A stretch of 64,000 nt of DNA, taken from NCBI RefSeq assembly GCF_000265465.1, contig NC_018016.1:1540001-1604000 (forward strand). The letters run 5' to 3'. The translations under genes and the position numbers were made by a program. The notes below the pieces were generated by a model. That model had not been told where the DNA came from, ran no database searches, and worked only from the letters and a program-made list of their open reading frames with translations. Below are positions 36,873 through 45,276 of this stretch, piece by piece. Source of the stretch: Ornithobacterium rhinotracheale DSM 15997 (GTDB lineage Bacteria > Bacteroidota > Bacteroidia > Flavobacteriales > Weeksellaceae). Every line of letters starts with the position of its first letter. Within the stretch, counting starts at the first letter, position 1.

Positions 36873-37172
36873 ATGAGCGAAAATAACCAACAACAAAACT
36901 TTGATATCGAAATCAATAACGAAACAGCATCAGGCACTTATTCAAATTTGGCTTTGATCAATCATTCAAACACTGAGTTTGTGGTAGATTTTATCCAAAT
37001 GATGCCAGGAATGCCTAAGCCACAAGTGAAATCAAGAGTTATCTTGACTCCTTACCACGCTAAAAGATTAGCTGGGGCTTTGATTGAAAATATTAATCGT
37101 TTTGAATCTCAATTTGGAGAGATTAAAGAGCCAGAAGCTGCACCAAACTTTGGTGTTCAAGGAGAGGCTTAA
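36873..37172 (+). CDS. DUF3467 family protein
   Basis: 99-aa small protein of unknown function that commonly follows rpoC in Bacteroidota. Conserved features are ASGTYSNLALINHSNTEFVVDFI near the start and KSRVILTPYHAKRLAGALIENI in the middle, with an acidic, proline-containing tail. It starts 12 bases after rpoC and is closed by a strong terminator, so it is the last gene of the rpoBC unit. Confidence 0.88.
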   Translation: MSENNQQQNFDIEINNETASGTYSNLALINHSNTEFVVDFIQMMPGMPKPQVKSRVILTPYHAKRLAGALIENINRFESQFGEIKEPEAAPNFGVQGEA

Positions 37173-37192
37173 TTCATAAAATCAGTAATAAG

Positions 37193-37227
37193 AATAAGGC
37201 GCGATGCATTTTGCATCGCGCCTTATT
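37193..37227 (+). terminator. Terminator of the rpoBC unit
   Basis: Perfect 16-bp stem AATAAGGCGCGATGCA with its complement around a four-T loop. Unusually GC-rich for this genome; only a short T-rich stretch follows. Confidence 0.85.
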
Positions 37228-37631
37228 GTTTGAATAATGAACTAGAGTGTTTAGCTGAAAGATTTTTATTAAGGCAAAGAAATAAAAAATATACAATGAA
37301 CTTTAATAGAATGATGAAAGAAATCGCTGTTATAGTTCCTTGTAATGGATTAAATTTAGTTTGTGGTGTCTCCAATCAGAACTTATTGTTGATTGTTTTA
37401 AATAAGCTCAAAATCATTGAAGCCTAGATTTAAAAATGGAGTTAGGTTAAAATTACGTTTTTATACTTAAACAAAGATGATATGCCTTAGTTAGAGTAAT
37501 AAATGTTATTTATCCCGTTAGAGTTTTGAGGCTATTTGATAATAACGAGTAAGGTGAAAAATATAGCAAATTCAATATTTTGTATATTCGTCGGAGGAGT
37601 GAGGGTGAAGAGAATGAAAAATGTATAAAAC
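37228..37631. other. Gene-poor spacer after the rpoBC terminator
   Basis: About 400 bases without a convincing gene. A 65-codon frame starting at TTG 37230 overlaps the terminator edge and resembles nothing I recognise. The rest is AT-rich with scattered stops. It could be a remnant of a lost gene; nothing here proves it. Confidence 0.5.
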
Positions 37632-37666
37632 AAAAAAATCCGTCCCAAAAAATATGAAACGGATTA
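37632..37666 (-). terminator. Terminator of the Lys-Leu-Lys tRNA operon
   Basis: Read on minus: AATCCGT, 15-base loop, ACGGATT, then seven Ts. It lies just beyond the last tRNA-Lys. Confidence 0.7.
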
Positions 37667-37675
37667 AAATATATG

Positions 37676-37748
37676 TGACCTGGCTGGGGCTCGAACCCAG
37701 GACCCCAACATTAAAAGTGTTGTGCTCTACCAACTGAGCTACCAGGTC
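37676..37748 (-). tRNA. tRNA-Lys (anticodon TTT), copy 1
   Basis: 73-nt cloverleaf with acceptor GACCTGG/CCAGGTC, anticodon loop CTTTTAA, T-arm CTGGGTTCGAGCCCCAG. Identical in sequence to the copy at 37907-37979. Confidence 0.96.
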
Positions 37749-37785
37749 ATTCTAAAAAATGATAACGATAAATTCTTTTTTTGTG

Positions 37786-37869
37786 TGCTCACGACTGGAT
37801 TCGAACCAGCACACCAATACTGGCACCACCCCCTCAAGATGGCGTGTCTACCAATTCCACCACGTGAGC
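37786..37869 (-). tRNA. tRNA-Leu (anticodon GAG)
   Basis: 84-nt class II tRNA with acceptor GCTCACG/CGTGAGC, anticodon stem CCATC/GGTGG with loop TTGAGGG, and a long variable arm. Lies between the two tRNA-Lys copies. Confidence 0.94.
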
Positions 37870-37906
37870 CTGTAAATCAAATTTTCAAATAAAAGAACTT
37901 TGTTTG

Positions 37907-37979
37907 TGACCTGGCTGGGGCTCGAACCCAGGACCCCAACATTAAAAGTGTTGTGCTCTACCAACTGAGCTACCAGGTC
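37907..37979 (-). tRNA. tRNA-Lys (anticodon TTT), copy 2
   Basis: Base-for-base duplicate of the tRNA-Lys at 37676-37748, first gene of the three-tRNA transcript. Confidence 0.96.
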
Positions 37980-38000
37980 TTGCGTTTTGCAATTGGACTG

Positions 38001-38031
38001 CAAATATAGAAACTTTTAATTTACCTGCAAA
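38001..38031 (-). promoter_or_regulatory. Promoter of the Lys-Leu-Lys tRNA operon
   Basis: On minus: TTTG, 19-base spacer, TATATTTG, followed by GCAGTCC. Exact phylum consensus and the same downstream heptamer as the rpsU and tRNA-tuf promoters. Confidence 0.9.
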
Positions 38032-38084
38032 CTTTTTCTTGATTTAATTTATATTTTTTTATTTTTGAACCTAAAATTGAACAT

Positions 38085-38603
38085 ATGTTGATATCTCTTG
38101 TAGGCTATATGGGGAGTGGTAAAACATCGGTAGCCAGTATCTTAAGTGAGAAGTTGCAGTGCAAGTGGCTAGATCTTGACCACGAAATAGAAAATTTTGA
38201 AAAAATTAAAATTTCTGAGATTTTTAAACAAAAAGGCGAAATCTATTTCAGAAAATTAGAAAATCAATTGCTCGAGAAATTATTACAATCTCCCGAGCCT
38301 ATGATTTTAAGCCTAGGTGGTGGGGCACCTATGTTTTATAATAACATGGAATTGCTTTTGGAGCGTTCAGAGAGTTTTTATCTCTTTGCATCGCCTGCTG
38401 AATTGGCAAAACGCTTGGCAAAAGGCAAGGAACAACGCCCGCTAATTCAGCATTTGTCTGATGATGAATTGCCTGAATTCATCGCAAAACATCTTTTTGA
38501 GCGAAATCCCAAATACCAAATGGCAAAATATACTATCAATACGCAAGGACTTTCGCCTGAGCAAGTAGCCGATGAAATCATCCAAAAACTGAAGTTGGGC
38601 TAA
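38085..38603 (+). CDS. aroK: Shikimate kinase
   Basis: 172-aa NMP-kinase-like enzyme that phosphorylates shikimate in the chorismate pathway, upstream of both tryptophan and menaquinone. The Walker A loop is GYMGSGKT (residues 7-14), shikimate-binding Asp in WLDLDHEIE, then FRKLE and LGGGAP, and the lid Arg in RPLIQ. Full length. Its last four bases overlap the convergent S4-domain gene. Confidence 0.94.
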   Translation: MLISLVGYMGSGKTSVASILSEKLQCKWLDLDHEIENFEKIKISEIFKQKGEIYFRKLENQLLEKLLQSPEPMILSLGGGAPMFYNNMELLLERSESFYLFASPAELAKRLAKGKEQRPLIQHLSDDELPEFIAKHLFERNPKYQMAKYTINTQGLSPEQVADEIIQKLKLG

Positions 38604-39004
38604 AAATCATCTTCTTCGTCAAAATCAAACATGAAGTCATCTAAGTCTCGGCGATCTTTTTTGGTAGGTCGCCCTAGACCTTTTTTGCGATAATGCGTTT
38701 GCGCTTCTTTACGAAGTTGGAGCAGATCTAGTTGATCTTTTTCAGTTCTGTCTTTGATGTGAAGGCTCACCAGCTTAGCTCCCATACGGCTTTGCGGAAT
38801 TTGTAGCACCTCAAAAGTATAAATAATTTGGTTTTTTCTCACCTTTACAATATCGCCCACCAGCACTTCTTTAGATGGTTTGGCTACCTCATCATTTATC
38901 CACACACGATTTTTCTTCACCTCATCGGTAGCGATGCTTCGGGTTTTAAAATAGCGTACGCACCATAAGAACTTATCAATGCGCATACTTACATTTTGTA
39001 CCAT
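38600..39004 (-). CDS. S4-domain RNA-binding protein (Hsp15-like)
   Basis: 134 aa from the outer ATG, or 128 from the more likely ATG at 38986 (MRIDKFLWCVRYFKTRS), since the S4 domain starts there. Members of the Hsp15/HslR family bind 50S subunits that carry stuck peptidyl-tRNA. The S4 core is residues 7-60; the tail is acidic (DDFMFDFDEEDDF), unlike E. coli Hsp15. Stands alone on the minus strand. Confidence 0.85.
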   Translation of the reverse strand: MVQNVSMRIDKFLWCVRYFKTRSIATDEVKKNRVWINDEVAKPSKEVLVGDIVKVRKNQIIYTFEVLQIPQSRMGAKLVSLHIKDRTEKDQLDLLQLRKEAQTHYRKKGLGRPTKKDRRDLDDFMFDFDEEDDF

Positions 39005-39069
39005 AAATTGTATATAATCTTAAAAGTTTAAATATATTTGTATCTGCTAATTTACAATTTTAAATTTAT

Positions 39070-39774
39070 ATGAAAATAGGAAAGTATATAATCCTTTGTC
39101 TAGTAGCCTTTTTGGTAATCTCCTCTTGTAAGGAAGATGAGGATCCGTTTAAGCTTATTTCCCAAAAAGAGCGTAATCAATTAGACGACGAGGCGATTAT
39201 CATATATTTGAAAGAAAATGGATTTAACGAAGCGGGAAAAGCTATGCCACTCAGCGTATTACCCAAAGATACTAAGTCGCTTTATGAAATGGCAAAACAA
39301 GATGAATCTGGCTACTGGTATGTAGTGAATCCTAAAGTTCCTGCCAATAGAGCTAGCATTACAAGCAATACAAAAGACAACATCTTATTGCAATACAATT
39401 TGTTTTCTTTTATCCCTAAACAAATACCGAACGAAAAGTCTGAGAAGAAATATGATTTAAAGGTTATTCCAAATATGATAGAATCTACTATCAATACAAC
39501 GGGAGTTCCGATGTGGGAACCGTCTTTTTACTATATTAAACCTGGAAAAGACATAAATCCAGAATTGTACGAAATCCCAGCATTAATCAATGGATTAAAA
39601 CATTTTAAATCAACTAATCGCGAGGCAGATGCAAAGCCAGCTGTTCAGTTTCAAGGTTTAATTATAGTGCCTTCTCGTTTGGCTTTTGCTCGCAAAGCAA
39701 ATCATTTTGTTCAGGGTTACGATCATTCCTTTATTTTAAATTTTGAAATCTATCAGGTAAAACCTAGAAAATAG
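39070..39774 (+). CDS. Putative lipoprotein, unknown function
   Basis: 234 aa. The N-terminus is a lipoprotein signal with lipobox VISSC (Cys20), followed by acidic residues KEDEDPF. That pattern is typical of Bacteroidota surface-export lipoproteins. The body begins with QLDDEAIIIYLKENGF, as in many flavobacterial FKBP-like lipoproteins. The later part lacks the recognisable peptidyl-prolyl isomerase core, so I leave the function open. A terminator follows at 39800. Confidence 0.7.
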   Translation: MKIGKYIILCLVAFLVISSCKEDEDPFKLISQKERNQLDDEAIIIYLKENGFNEAGKAMPLSVLPKDTKSLYEMAKQDESGYWYVVNPKVPANRASITSNTKDNILLQYNLFSFIPKQIPNEKSEKKYDLKVIPNMIESTINTTGVPMWEPSFYYIKPGKDINPELYEIPALINGLKHFKSTNREADAKPAVQFQGLIIVPSRLAFARKANHFVQGYDHSFILNFEIYQVKPRK

Positions 39775-39799
39775 GCATTTTTTAATCTTAAGAAAAACG

Positions 39800-39840
39800 A
39801 AATCCTTTGTTTAATTATTACTGAACAAAGGATTTTTTTT
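39800..39840. terminator. Terminator between the lipoprotein gene and xerD
   Basis: A 12-bp stem AAATCCTTTGTT with its complement, followed by eight Ts on plus. The T-run overlaps the xerD stop region on the other strand. Confidence 0.85.
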
Positions 39841-40738
39841 ATGTCTTTTTGTTATTTCTTGGGTGAAATTTTTCGATATTTTTTCTCAGAAATGAACGGT
39901 CGATGTGGGTGTAAATTTCTGTCGTTGTAATACTTTCGTGTCCTAACATAAGCTGAATGGAACGCAAATCGCCACCATTTTCAAGCAGATGTGTGGCAAA
40001 ACTATGCCTAAAGGTGTGTGGGCTTATGTTTTTCTTGATACCTGCTCGCTCGGCGGCTTCTTTTATAATATTAAATACCATAACGCGTGAGAGTTTCGTG
40101 CCACGATTGTTGATAAAAACATGGTCGCTGTAGGCTTTCTGTATTGTTTGATGGCTGCGAACGAGTTGCAGGTAATTGGTCAGGACTTTTTGCGTGTATT
40201 GTGCAATTGGCACCAATCGCTTTTTGTTTCCTTTGCCTAAGACTTGAATGAAATCTTCCTCAAAATATAGATCCGAAATCTTTAATTCCGTAAGCTCAGA
40301 AACCCGTAATCCACAGCCATATAGCATTTCGATAATCGCCTTGTTTCGTTCGCCATGTTTTTGGCTTAAATCTATATTTTCTACAATTTTATTAATTTCT
40401 TCGAGCGAAAGCGTATCGGGCAGTTTTCGCCCAATTTTTGGAGATGAAATCAGCTCGGTGGGATTAGGCTTGGTATCGTTTTTTTCTTCTTCCAGAAAAT
40501 TATAAAAAGCACGCACGCCTGATAGGATTCTCGCTTGAGAACGAGCCGCATATTGTTCGCCTATTTTATAATTAAACAAGCGTAACTCTTCCGCGGTTAA
40601 CTCCTCGGGATTATTGTCTGGAAACATATTTTGTAGCTTTTGCAAATCACGCAAATAGTTGCTGATGGTGTTTTCAGACAAGTTTCGTTCAAGGCTTAGA
40701 TGTGCTTTGTAGTCTCGCAGTGTTTGTTCCCAGCTCAT
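39839..40738 (-). CDS. xerD: Tyrosine recombinase XerD-like
   Basis: 299 aa. N-terminal SAM-like domain (LERNLSENTISNYLRDLQKL) and catalytic domain with Arg in GCGLRVSELTELKISDL, HTFRHSFATHLLENGGDLRSIQ, LGHESITTTEIYTH. This pattern is closer to XerD than the recombinase at 22.5 kb. Together they are the probable dif recombinase pair. The start overlaps the S41 peptidase stop by four bases. Confidence 0.88.
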   Translation of the reverse strand: MSWEQTLRDYKAHLSLERNLSENTISNYLRDLQKLQNMFPDNNPEELTAEELRLFNYKIGEQYAARSQARILSGVRAFYNFLEEEKNDTKPNPTELISSPKIGRKLPDTLSLEEINKIVENIDLSQKHGERNKAIIEMLYGCGLRVSELTELKISDLYFEEDFIQVLGKGNKKRLVPIAQYTQKVLTNYLQLVRSHQTIQKAYSDHVFINNRGTKLSRVMVFNIIKEAAERAGIKKNISPHTFRHSFATHLLENGGDLRSIQLMLGHESITTTEIYTHIDRSFLRKNIEKFHPRNNKKT

Positions 40739-42321
40739 CGTTGCTCGTTATCAAGTTTTATGGCTTCTAGAATCATGGGGTCTACGCTGTTCCAAACTTG
40801 GTTATAAGCGTTGCTCCCGTAGATGAAATTAGCCATGCTTGCCTTTACAAAAGTATTGAAATTAGCTAATTCCTCGGGGCTGTTTTGAATTGGATTGATG
40901 TCCTTGCGTAGTGCATTTGCCAGAGAATCCACGCTGTAATATTTTACAAAATGCGGTTCTTTTATTTTTTCTAAAGTTAAATGGTTTTTATCAATAAATG
41001 AAAAAATCGGTCGTTCTAAATGATTGTTCAATCCGTGCTCATAAAACCATCTTCCAATGTTTACGGTATCAATCGGGATAAATACATCTGGAATAATTCC
41101 ACCGCCGCCGTACACGATTTTGCCTTTCGGTGTTTTAAATCGTAAAGATTCGATTTTTTTAATGCTATCGATGTTGTATAATTCGCCAGAAGCCAATCGG
41201 TTGCGAATATCGTAAACATAATTTTTGTCGTTCTGCGTGTAAGGTTTTTGGATACATCTACCTGTTGGAGTATAATATTTAGCCGTTGTCAATCTAATTT
41301 TGGAGCCATCTCCCAAGCTTATTTCTTTTTGCACCAATCCTTTTCCATAACTTCTGCGCCCGATGATGATGCCTGCATCTTGGTCTTGAATGGCTCCTGC
41401 AAGGATTTCGCTCGCCGAAGCTGAACCTTCATTAATTAAAATATAAATCGGTCGTTTCTGAAAAGTTCCTTCGCCCGTCGCGTATCGGAATTTCTTTTTG
41501 CCTTCCTTGTCTTGTGTGTAGACAATCAATTGATCTTCCTTCAAGAATTCATCAGCAATTTTCTGTGCTGCATCTACCAATCCGCCAGGATTGTCGCGCA
41601 AATCCAAAACCAAGGATTTCATGCCTTTTTTCTTTAAAAAACTTAAAGCATTTCTAAAATCTTCGGCAGAATTATGAATGAATTTATCCAATTTGATGTA
41701 GCCCAAACGGTCATTAATCATATAAAACAAAGGAACAGAACTTTGCGAAATTTTAGTTCGTTTGGCAGTAACTTCAATCTCGTTTCCGTTGCGCAAAAGT
41801 TTAATGGGAATTTGAGTATTTAGTTTCCCTTCTAAATAGTTTTTTACAGAATCTCGGTTTTCTTTAGTAATTGAATGTTTGCCAATGGCTAAAATCCTAT
41901 CGCTGAGCTCAAAAAGTTTAGCATTCACGCTATTAGGTGCGCTGTGTGTTACCACTACCGAATCGTTGTAATTTACATAGCTCACGCCTATTCCCTCGTA
42001 GATGCCGTCCATGGCGAGGGTAGTGCTTTCGCCTCGTTCCTTAGGAATATACATGCTGTGCGGGTCGAGATTTTGCGTTACAAAATCAATGGTTTTGTCC
42101 ACCAAATCATCGGTGTTGAGCGAATCGATGTAGTAATTATCAATTAAGCTCATCAATCTTCGCACTTTTTGCTCGTTTAAGTCATAAGAAATAGTTACAT
42201 AATCATCGTTTTCATCAATGGCAATATCATATTTTTTGCCCACTTGAACGCCAATGGCAAAAAACATAATCATCGATAAAATGATGAGAATTACATTGAA
42301 AACTTTAAACCATTTCTTCAT
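40735..42321 (-). CDS. S41 family C-terminal processing peptidase
   Basis: 528 aa. An N-terminal membrane anchor (residues 5-27) positions the enzyme in the periplasm. A PDZ domain (about 100-190) is followed by the protease domain with nucleophile Ser302 in NEGSASASEI and Lys327 in GRRSYGKGLVQ, the Ser-Lys dyad of Prc/CtpA. The C-terminal 130 residues are a phylum-typical extension. Likely removes C-terminal tails of periplasmic proteins. It overlaps the dCMP deaminase gene by 17 bases and xerD by four. Confidence 0.92.
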   Translation of the reverse strand: MKKWFKVFNVILIILSMIMFFAIGVQVGKKYDIAIDENDDYVTISYDLNEQKVRRLMSLIDNYYIDSLNTDDLVDKTIDFVTQNLDPHSMYIPKERGESTTLAMDGIYEGIGVSYVNYNDSVVVTHSAPNSVNAKLFELSDRILAIGKHSITKENRDSVKNYLEGKLNTQIPIKLLRNGNEIEVTAKRTKISQSSVPLFYMINDRLGYIKLDKFIHNSAEDFRNALSFLKKKGMKSLVLDLRDNPGGLVDAAQKIADEFLKEDQLIVYTQDKEGKKKFRYATGEGTFQKRPIYILINEGSASASEILAGAIQDQDAGIIIGRRSYGKGLVQKEISLGDGSKIRLTTAKYYTPTGRCIQKPYTQNDKNYVYDIRNRLASGELYNIDSIKKIESLRFKTPKGKIVYGGGGIIPDVFIPIDTVNIGRWFYEHGLNNHLERPIFSFIDKNHLTLEKIKEPHFVKYYSVDSLANALRKDINPIQNSPEELANFNTFVKASMANFIYGSNAYNQVWNSVDPMILEAIKLDNEQR

Positions 42322-42745
42322 TGATTTCTTCGGCTGAAATTTGAGTGATTTCTACTCCAGCTTTGGCTAAAAACTCCAAGCCAGAAGTATCGGAATATTG
42401 ATCAATGTACACCACGCGTTTGATGCCGCTCTGGTATATCAATTTGCTACATTCTTTGCATGGCGAAAGCGTAATATAAAGCGTTGCTCCCTCGCAACTT
42501 TGAGTAGAAGCTGCTACTTTCAAAATCGCATTGGCTTCGGCGTGGAGCACATACCATTTGGTTTGATTGTCATCATCTTCGCATGTGTTTTCAAAGCCGC
42601 TCGGGGTGCCATTGTAGCCATCGGAGATGATCATTCGGTCTTTCACAATCAAAGCACCCACTTGTTTGCGTTTGCAATACGAAAGTTGCCCCCAGATTTT
42701 AGCCATGCGCAAATAGGCAATATCATATTTATTCCTCTTATCCAT
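42305..42745 (-). CDS. dCMP deaminase (ComEB family)
   Basis: 146 aa zinc enzyme converting dCMP to dUMP for thymidylate synthesis. Zinc ligands are His68 (with catalytic Glu70 in HAEANAI) and Cys96/Cys99 in PCKEC. The N-terminal GALIVKDRMIISDGYNGTPSG is typical. First gene of a deaminase-peptidase-xerD minus-strand set with overlapping ends. Confidence 0.93.
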   Translation of the reverse strand: MDKRNKYDIAYLRMAKIWGQLSYCKRKQVGALIVKDRMIISDGYNGTPSGFENTCEDDDNQTKWYVLHAEANAILKVAASTQSCEGATLYITLSPCKECSKLIYQSGIKRVVYIDQYSDTSGLEFLAKAGVEITQISAEEINEEMV

Positions 42746-42848
42746 GCGATTTAATGTTTTAAAACCACAGCAATATAATTAAATATTTAAAAAGAAATTG
42801 ATTTTTAGCTATTTTTTTAAGGCTAAAAGCTTGATTTTATTTAAATGT

Positions 42849-44174
42849 TTAAAGTTGTTTGAAGGTTTCTATAAGTAAAAATAAGTTTAAAATCACGATA
42901 ATGATGGTGATAATCCACGCCACGATTTTAATCCAAAGCGTATTGACGAATCGTCCCATCTTGGCTTTGCTACTGGTGAATTTAACTAAAGGAATCACGG
43001 CAAAACTTAATTGCATAGAAAGGATTACTTGGCTTAAAATCAAAAGCTCGTTGGTTCCTTTTTCGCCATACAATATAGCGACAATCATGGCAGGAATCAC
43101 GGCAATCAATCGAGTAACCAATCGGCGCACCCAAGGTTTTAGTCTTAAATTTAAAAAACCTTCCATCACGATTTGCCCTGCAAGAGTCCCTGTAATCGTG
43201 GAGTTTTGCCCCGAAGCCAAAAGTGCAATCGCAAAAAGTGTACTCGCTAAACTTGCCCCCAAAACTGGCGTAAGCATCTGGTACGCATCATGAATATCGG
43301 CAATGTTTTCGTAAGGCGTTCCGTGGAAAGTAGCGGCAGCTGTAATTAAAATCGCCGCATTGATGAAAAATGCCAAAAGTAGCGAAACATTACTTTCGAT
43401 AGTAGCGTATTTTATTGCCATTTTTTTACCACTTTCCGTGCGTTTGTAGTTGCGAGTTTGCACCACGCTACTGTGCAAATATAAGTTGTGCGGCATCACC
43501 GTTGCCCCCAAAATCCCCACTGCAATGTAGAGCATAGAGGGATTGGTAACAATTTCTGGATGAGGTAGCAAGCCTTTTACAACATCGGGCATATTAGGCG
43601 AGCTCACGATTAATTCGTACATAAAACAGCCTGCAATAATGATGATCAAAGCCCCTACGACACTTTCTAGTTTTCTAAAACCTTTAGCCTGAAGAAATAA
43701 AATCAAAAACACATCGGCAACCGTAATGGCGACTCCCCATGGCAACGGAATCCCAAAAAGCAAATTCAATGCAATGGCAGAACCTATAACTTCTGCCAAG
43801 TCCATGGCGGCGATGGCTATTTCACAGAGAATCCAAAGGATGAAATTCACCGTAGGCTTGTAGTGGTCTCGGCAGGCTTGCGCCAAATCTCGCTCGGTAG
43901 CAATCCCTAACTTTAATGCCAAATATTGCAAAAACATGGCAAAAACATTGGAAAGCAAAATCACAAACAGCAAAGTGTAGCCAAATCTTGCTCCCCCTTC
44001 AATATCCGTAGCCCAGTTTCCTGGATCCATATACCCCACAGCCACCATAAGCCCAGGTCCCACAAAAGCCAATAATTTTTTCCAAAAACTGCTATTTTCT
44101 GGAATGTTGATACTGGCGTGTGCTTCAGCCAAACTCTGTGTCAATCGCTCTCGATTCCACGCTTTTTTCTCCAT
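42849..44174 (-). CDS. mntH: Nramp family divalent metal transporter
   Basis: 441 aa counted from the ATG at 44174. An upstream TTG at 44219 lies at the -7 promoter box and is rejected. Eleven or so membrane helices; the metal-binding signatures are VGYMDPGNWATD in helix 1 and GATVMPHNLYLHSS in helix 6, which favour Mn/Fe transport. Proton-coupled uptake of Mn(II) or Fe(II) is the family role. It stands alone behind a promoter with an operator-like repeat, which fits metal control. Confidence 0.92.
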   Translation of the reverse strand: MEKKAWNRERLTQSLAEAHASINIPENSSFWKKLLAFVGPGLMVAVGYMDPGNWATDIEGGARFGYTLLFVILLSNVFAMFLQYLALKLGIATERDLAQACRDHYKPTVNFILWILCEIAIAAMDLAEVIGSAIALNLLFGIPLPWGVAITVADVFLILFLQAKGFRKLESVVGALIIIIAGCFMYELIVSSPNMPDVVKGLLPHPEIVTNPSMLYIAVGILGATVMPHNLYLHSSVVQTRNYKRTESGKKMAIKYATIESNVSLLLAFFINAAILITAAATFHGTPYENIADIHDAYQMLTPVLGASLASTLFAIALLASGQNSTITGTLAGQIVMEGFLNLRLKPWVRRLVTRLIAVIPAMIVAILYGEKGTNELLILSQVILSMQLSFAVIPLVKFTSSKAKMGRFVNTLWIKIVAWIITIIIVILNLFLLIETFKQL

Positions 44175-44201
44175 AGGTAGTTTATGTTTGCTAAAATAAA
44201 A

Positions 44202-44224
44202 GTTAGTTTCAGCTAACAAAGGTA
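44202..44224 (-). promoter_or_regulatory. mntH promoter with overlapping inverted repeat
   Basis: On minus the -7 box TACCTTTG (44217-44224) matches TAnnTTTG. Immediately downstream is GTTAG-N6-CTAAC (44202-44217), which would cover the transcription start. A repressor bound there would block initiation; a metal-sensing repressor such as MntR or Fur is the obvious candidate, by inference. Confidence 0.5.
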
Positions 44225-44340
44225 TGGATTATTTATTTTTCAGCCTAATATATTTTTTATTAAACTGAGTTTCAAATATTTTTATAACTAAATTTTTTTG
44301 GTTTAAAACTTGATGAATTTGGGGTTAAAAATCATTCAAA

Positions 44341-45276
44341 ATGCAAATTATTCGGGATTTTTATCAGCAAGAAAAAGAAGGTTTGGCACCGCACGAAATC
44401 TTTTACCAATTATTAGTGCCGAGCGAAAAGCCAAAAGCCACTTTTTTGATTATTCACGGCATGGAGGAGCATAGCGACAGGTATTTAGATTTTGCCAAAT
44501 TCATGGAGGAGCAAGGTTTTGCGGTGATGCTGTATGACCATCTAGGGCACGGAAAAACGGCGAAAAATACCGAAAATTTAAGTTTTATTATGCCAGATAA
44601 TCCTGCTACGCACTTGGTGGAAGATGCTGGTGCAATAACCGATTTTTTGCACCAAAAATTCCCTGAAATTCCACATTTTGTTATGGGGCATTCTATGGGT
44701 TCTTTTGTGTTGCGATGCCTATTGCAAAAGAAATCTGCCGATTTTCAAGGGGCTATTGTCATGGGGACGGGTGCACGCGTGTTTGGAACAAGCTTGGCGA
44801 AAGGATTTTTAGCTATTTTAAACAAAATCATTCCACGCTATAAGAGTGATTTAATCAATGGCGTTTTTGCTAGAATGAACAACCGATTTTTCAAAGATGA
44901 GCCTTTGTTTCATGATTTAAACTGGCTGAGCGTGAATCACCAAAACCGAGAAAATTATCATCAAGATCCGTTGTGTGGTGAGCCTTTTTCGGTAAATGGA
45001 TTTTATGCCTTGCTCGGCGTGGTGGATTGTGCGACCAAAGCTCATTGGGCTAAAAATATTTCGCCTGAATTGCCAATGCTTTTCATCAGCGGAAACGACG
45101 ACCCGATTGGCGATTTTGGCAAAGGCGTGAAAAAAGCGGCGACCCAAGCTCAAGCTGGTGGGCGAGAAGTCGTGCTTAAATTATATCCTAAAATGCGTCA
45201 CGAGATTTTGAACGAAGAGATTAAAAATCAGGTGTACTGCGATATTGAAAATTGGATTTCGAGGCATTTAGCCTAA
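44341..45276 (+). CDS. Alpha/beta hydrolase, lysophospholipase/monoacylglycerol lipase type
   Basis: 311 aa. The family opening LIIHGMEEHSDRYLDFAKFM forms the oxyanion hole, nucleophile elbow is GHSMGS near residue 122, the acid is in ISGNDDPIGDFG and the His in MRHEILNE. No signal peptide, so cytoplasmic. Substrate unknown; the closest group hydrolyses monoacylglycerols or lysolipids. It overlaps the convergent LuxE-like gene by nine bases. Confidence 0.85.
   Translation: MQIIRDFYQQEKEGLAPHEIFYQLLVPSEKPKATFLIIHGMEEHSDRYLDFAKFMEEQGFAVMLYDHLGHGKTAKNTENLSFIMPDNPATHLVEDAGAITDFLHQKFPEIPHFVMGHSMGSFVLRCLLQKKSADFQGAIVMGTGARVFGTSLAKGFLAILNKIIPRYKSDLINGVFARMNNRFFKDEPLFHDLNWLSVNHQNRENYHQDPLCGEPFSVNGFYALLGVVDCATKAHWAKNISPELPMLFISGNDDPIGDFGKGVKKAATQAQAGGREVVLKLYPKMRHEILNEEIKNQVYCDIENWISRHLA

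Noticed and set aside
37230-37427. 65-codon plus-strand frame after the rpoBC terminator
   Set aside because: TTG start at the terminator edge, no ribosome site, no recognisable domain; more likely chance in an AT-rich spacer.
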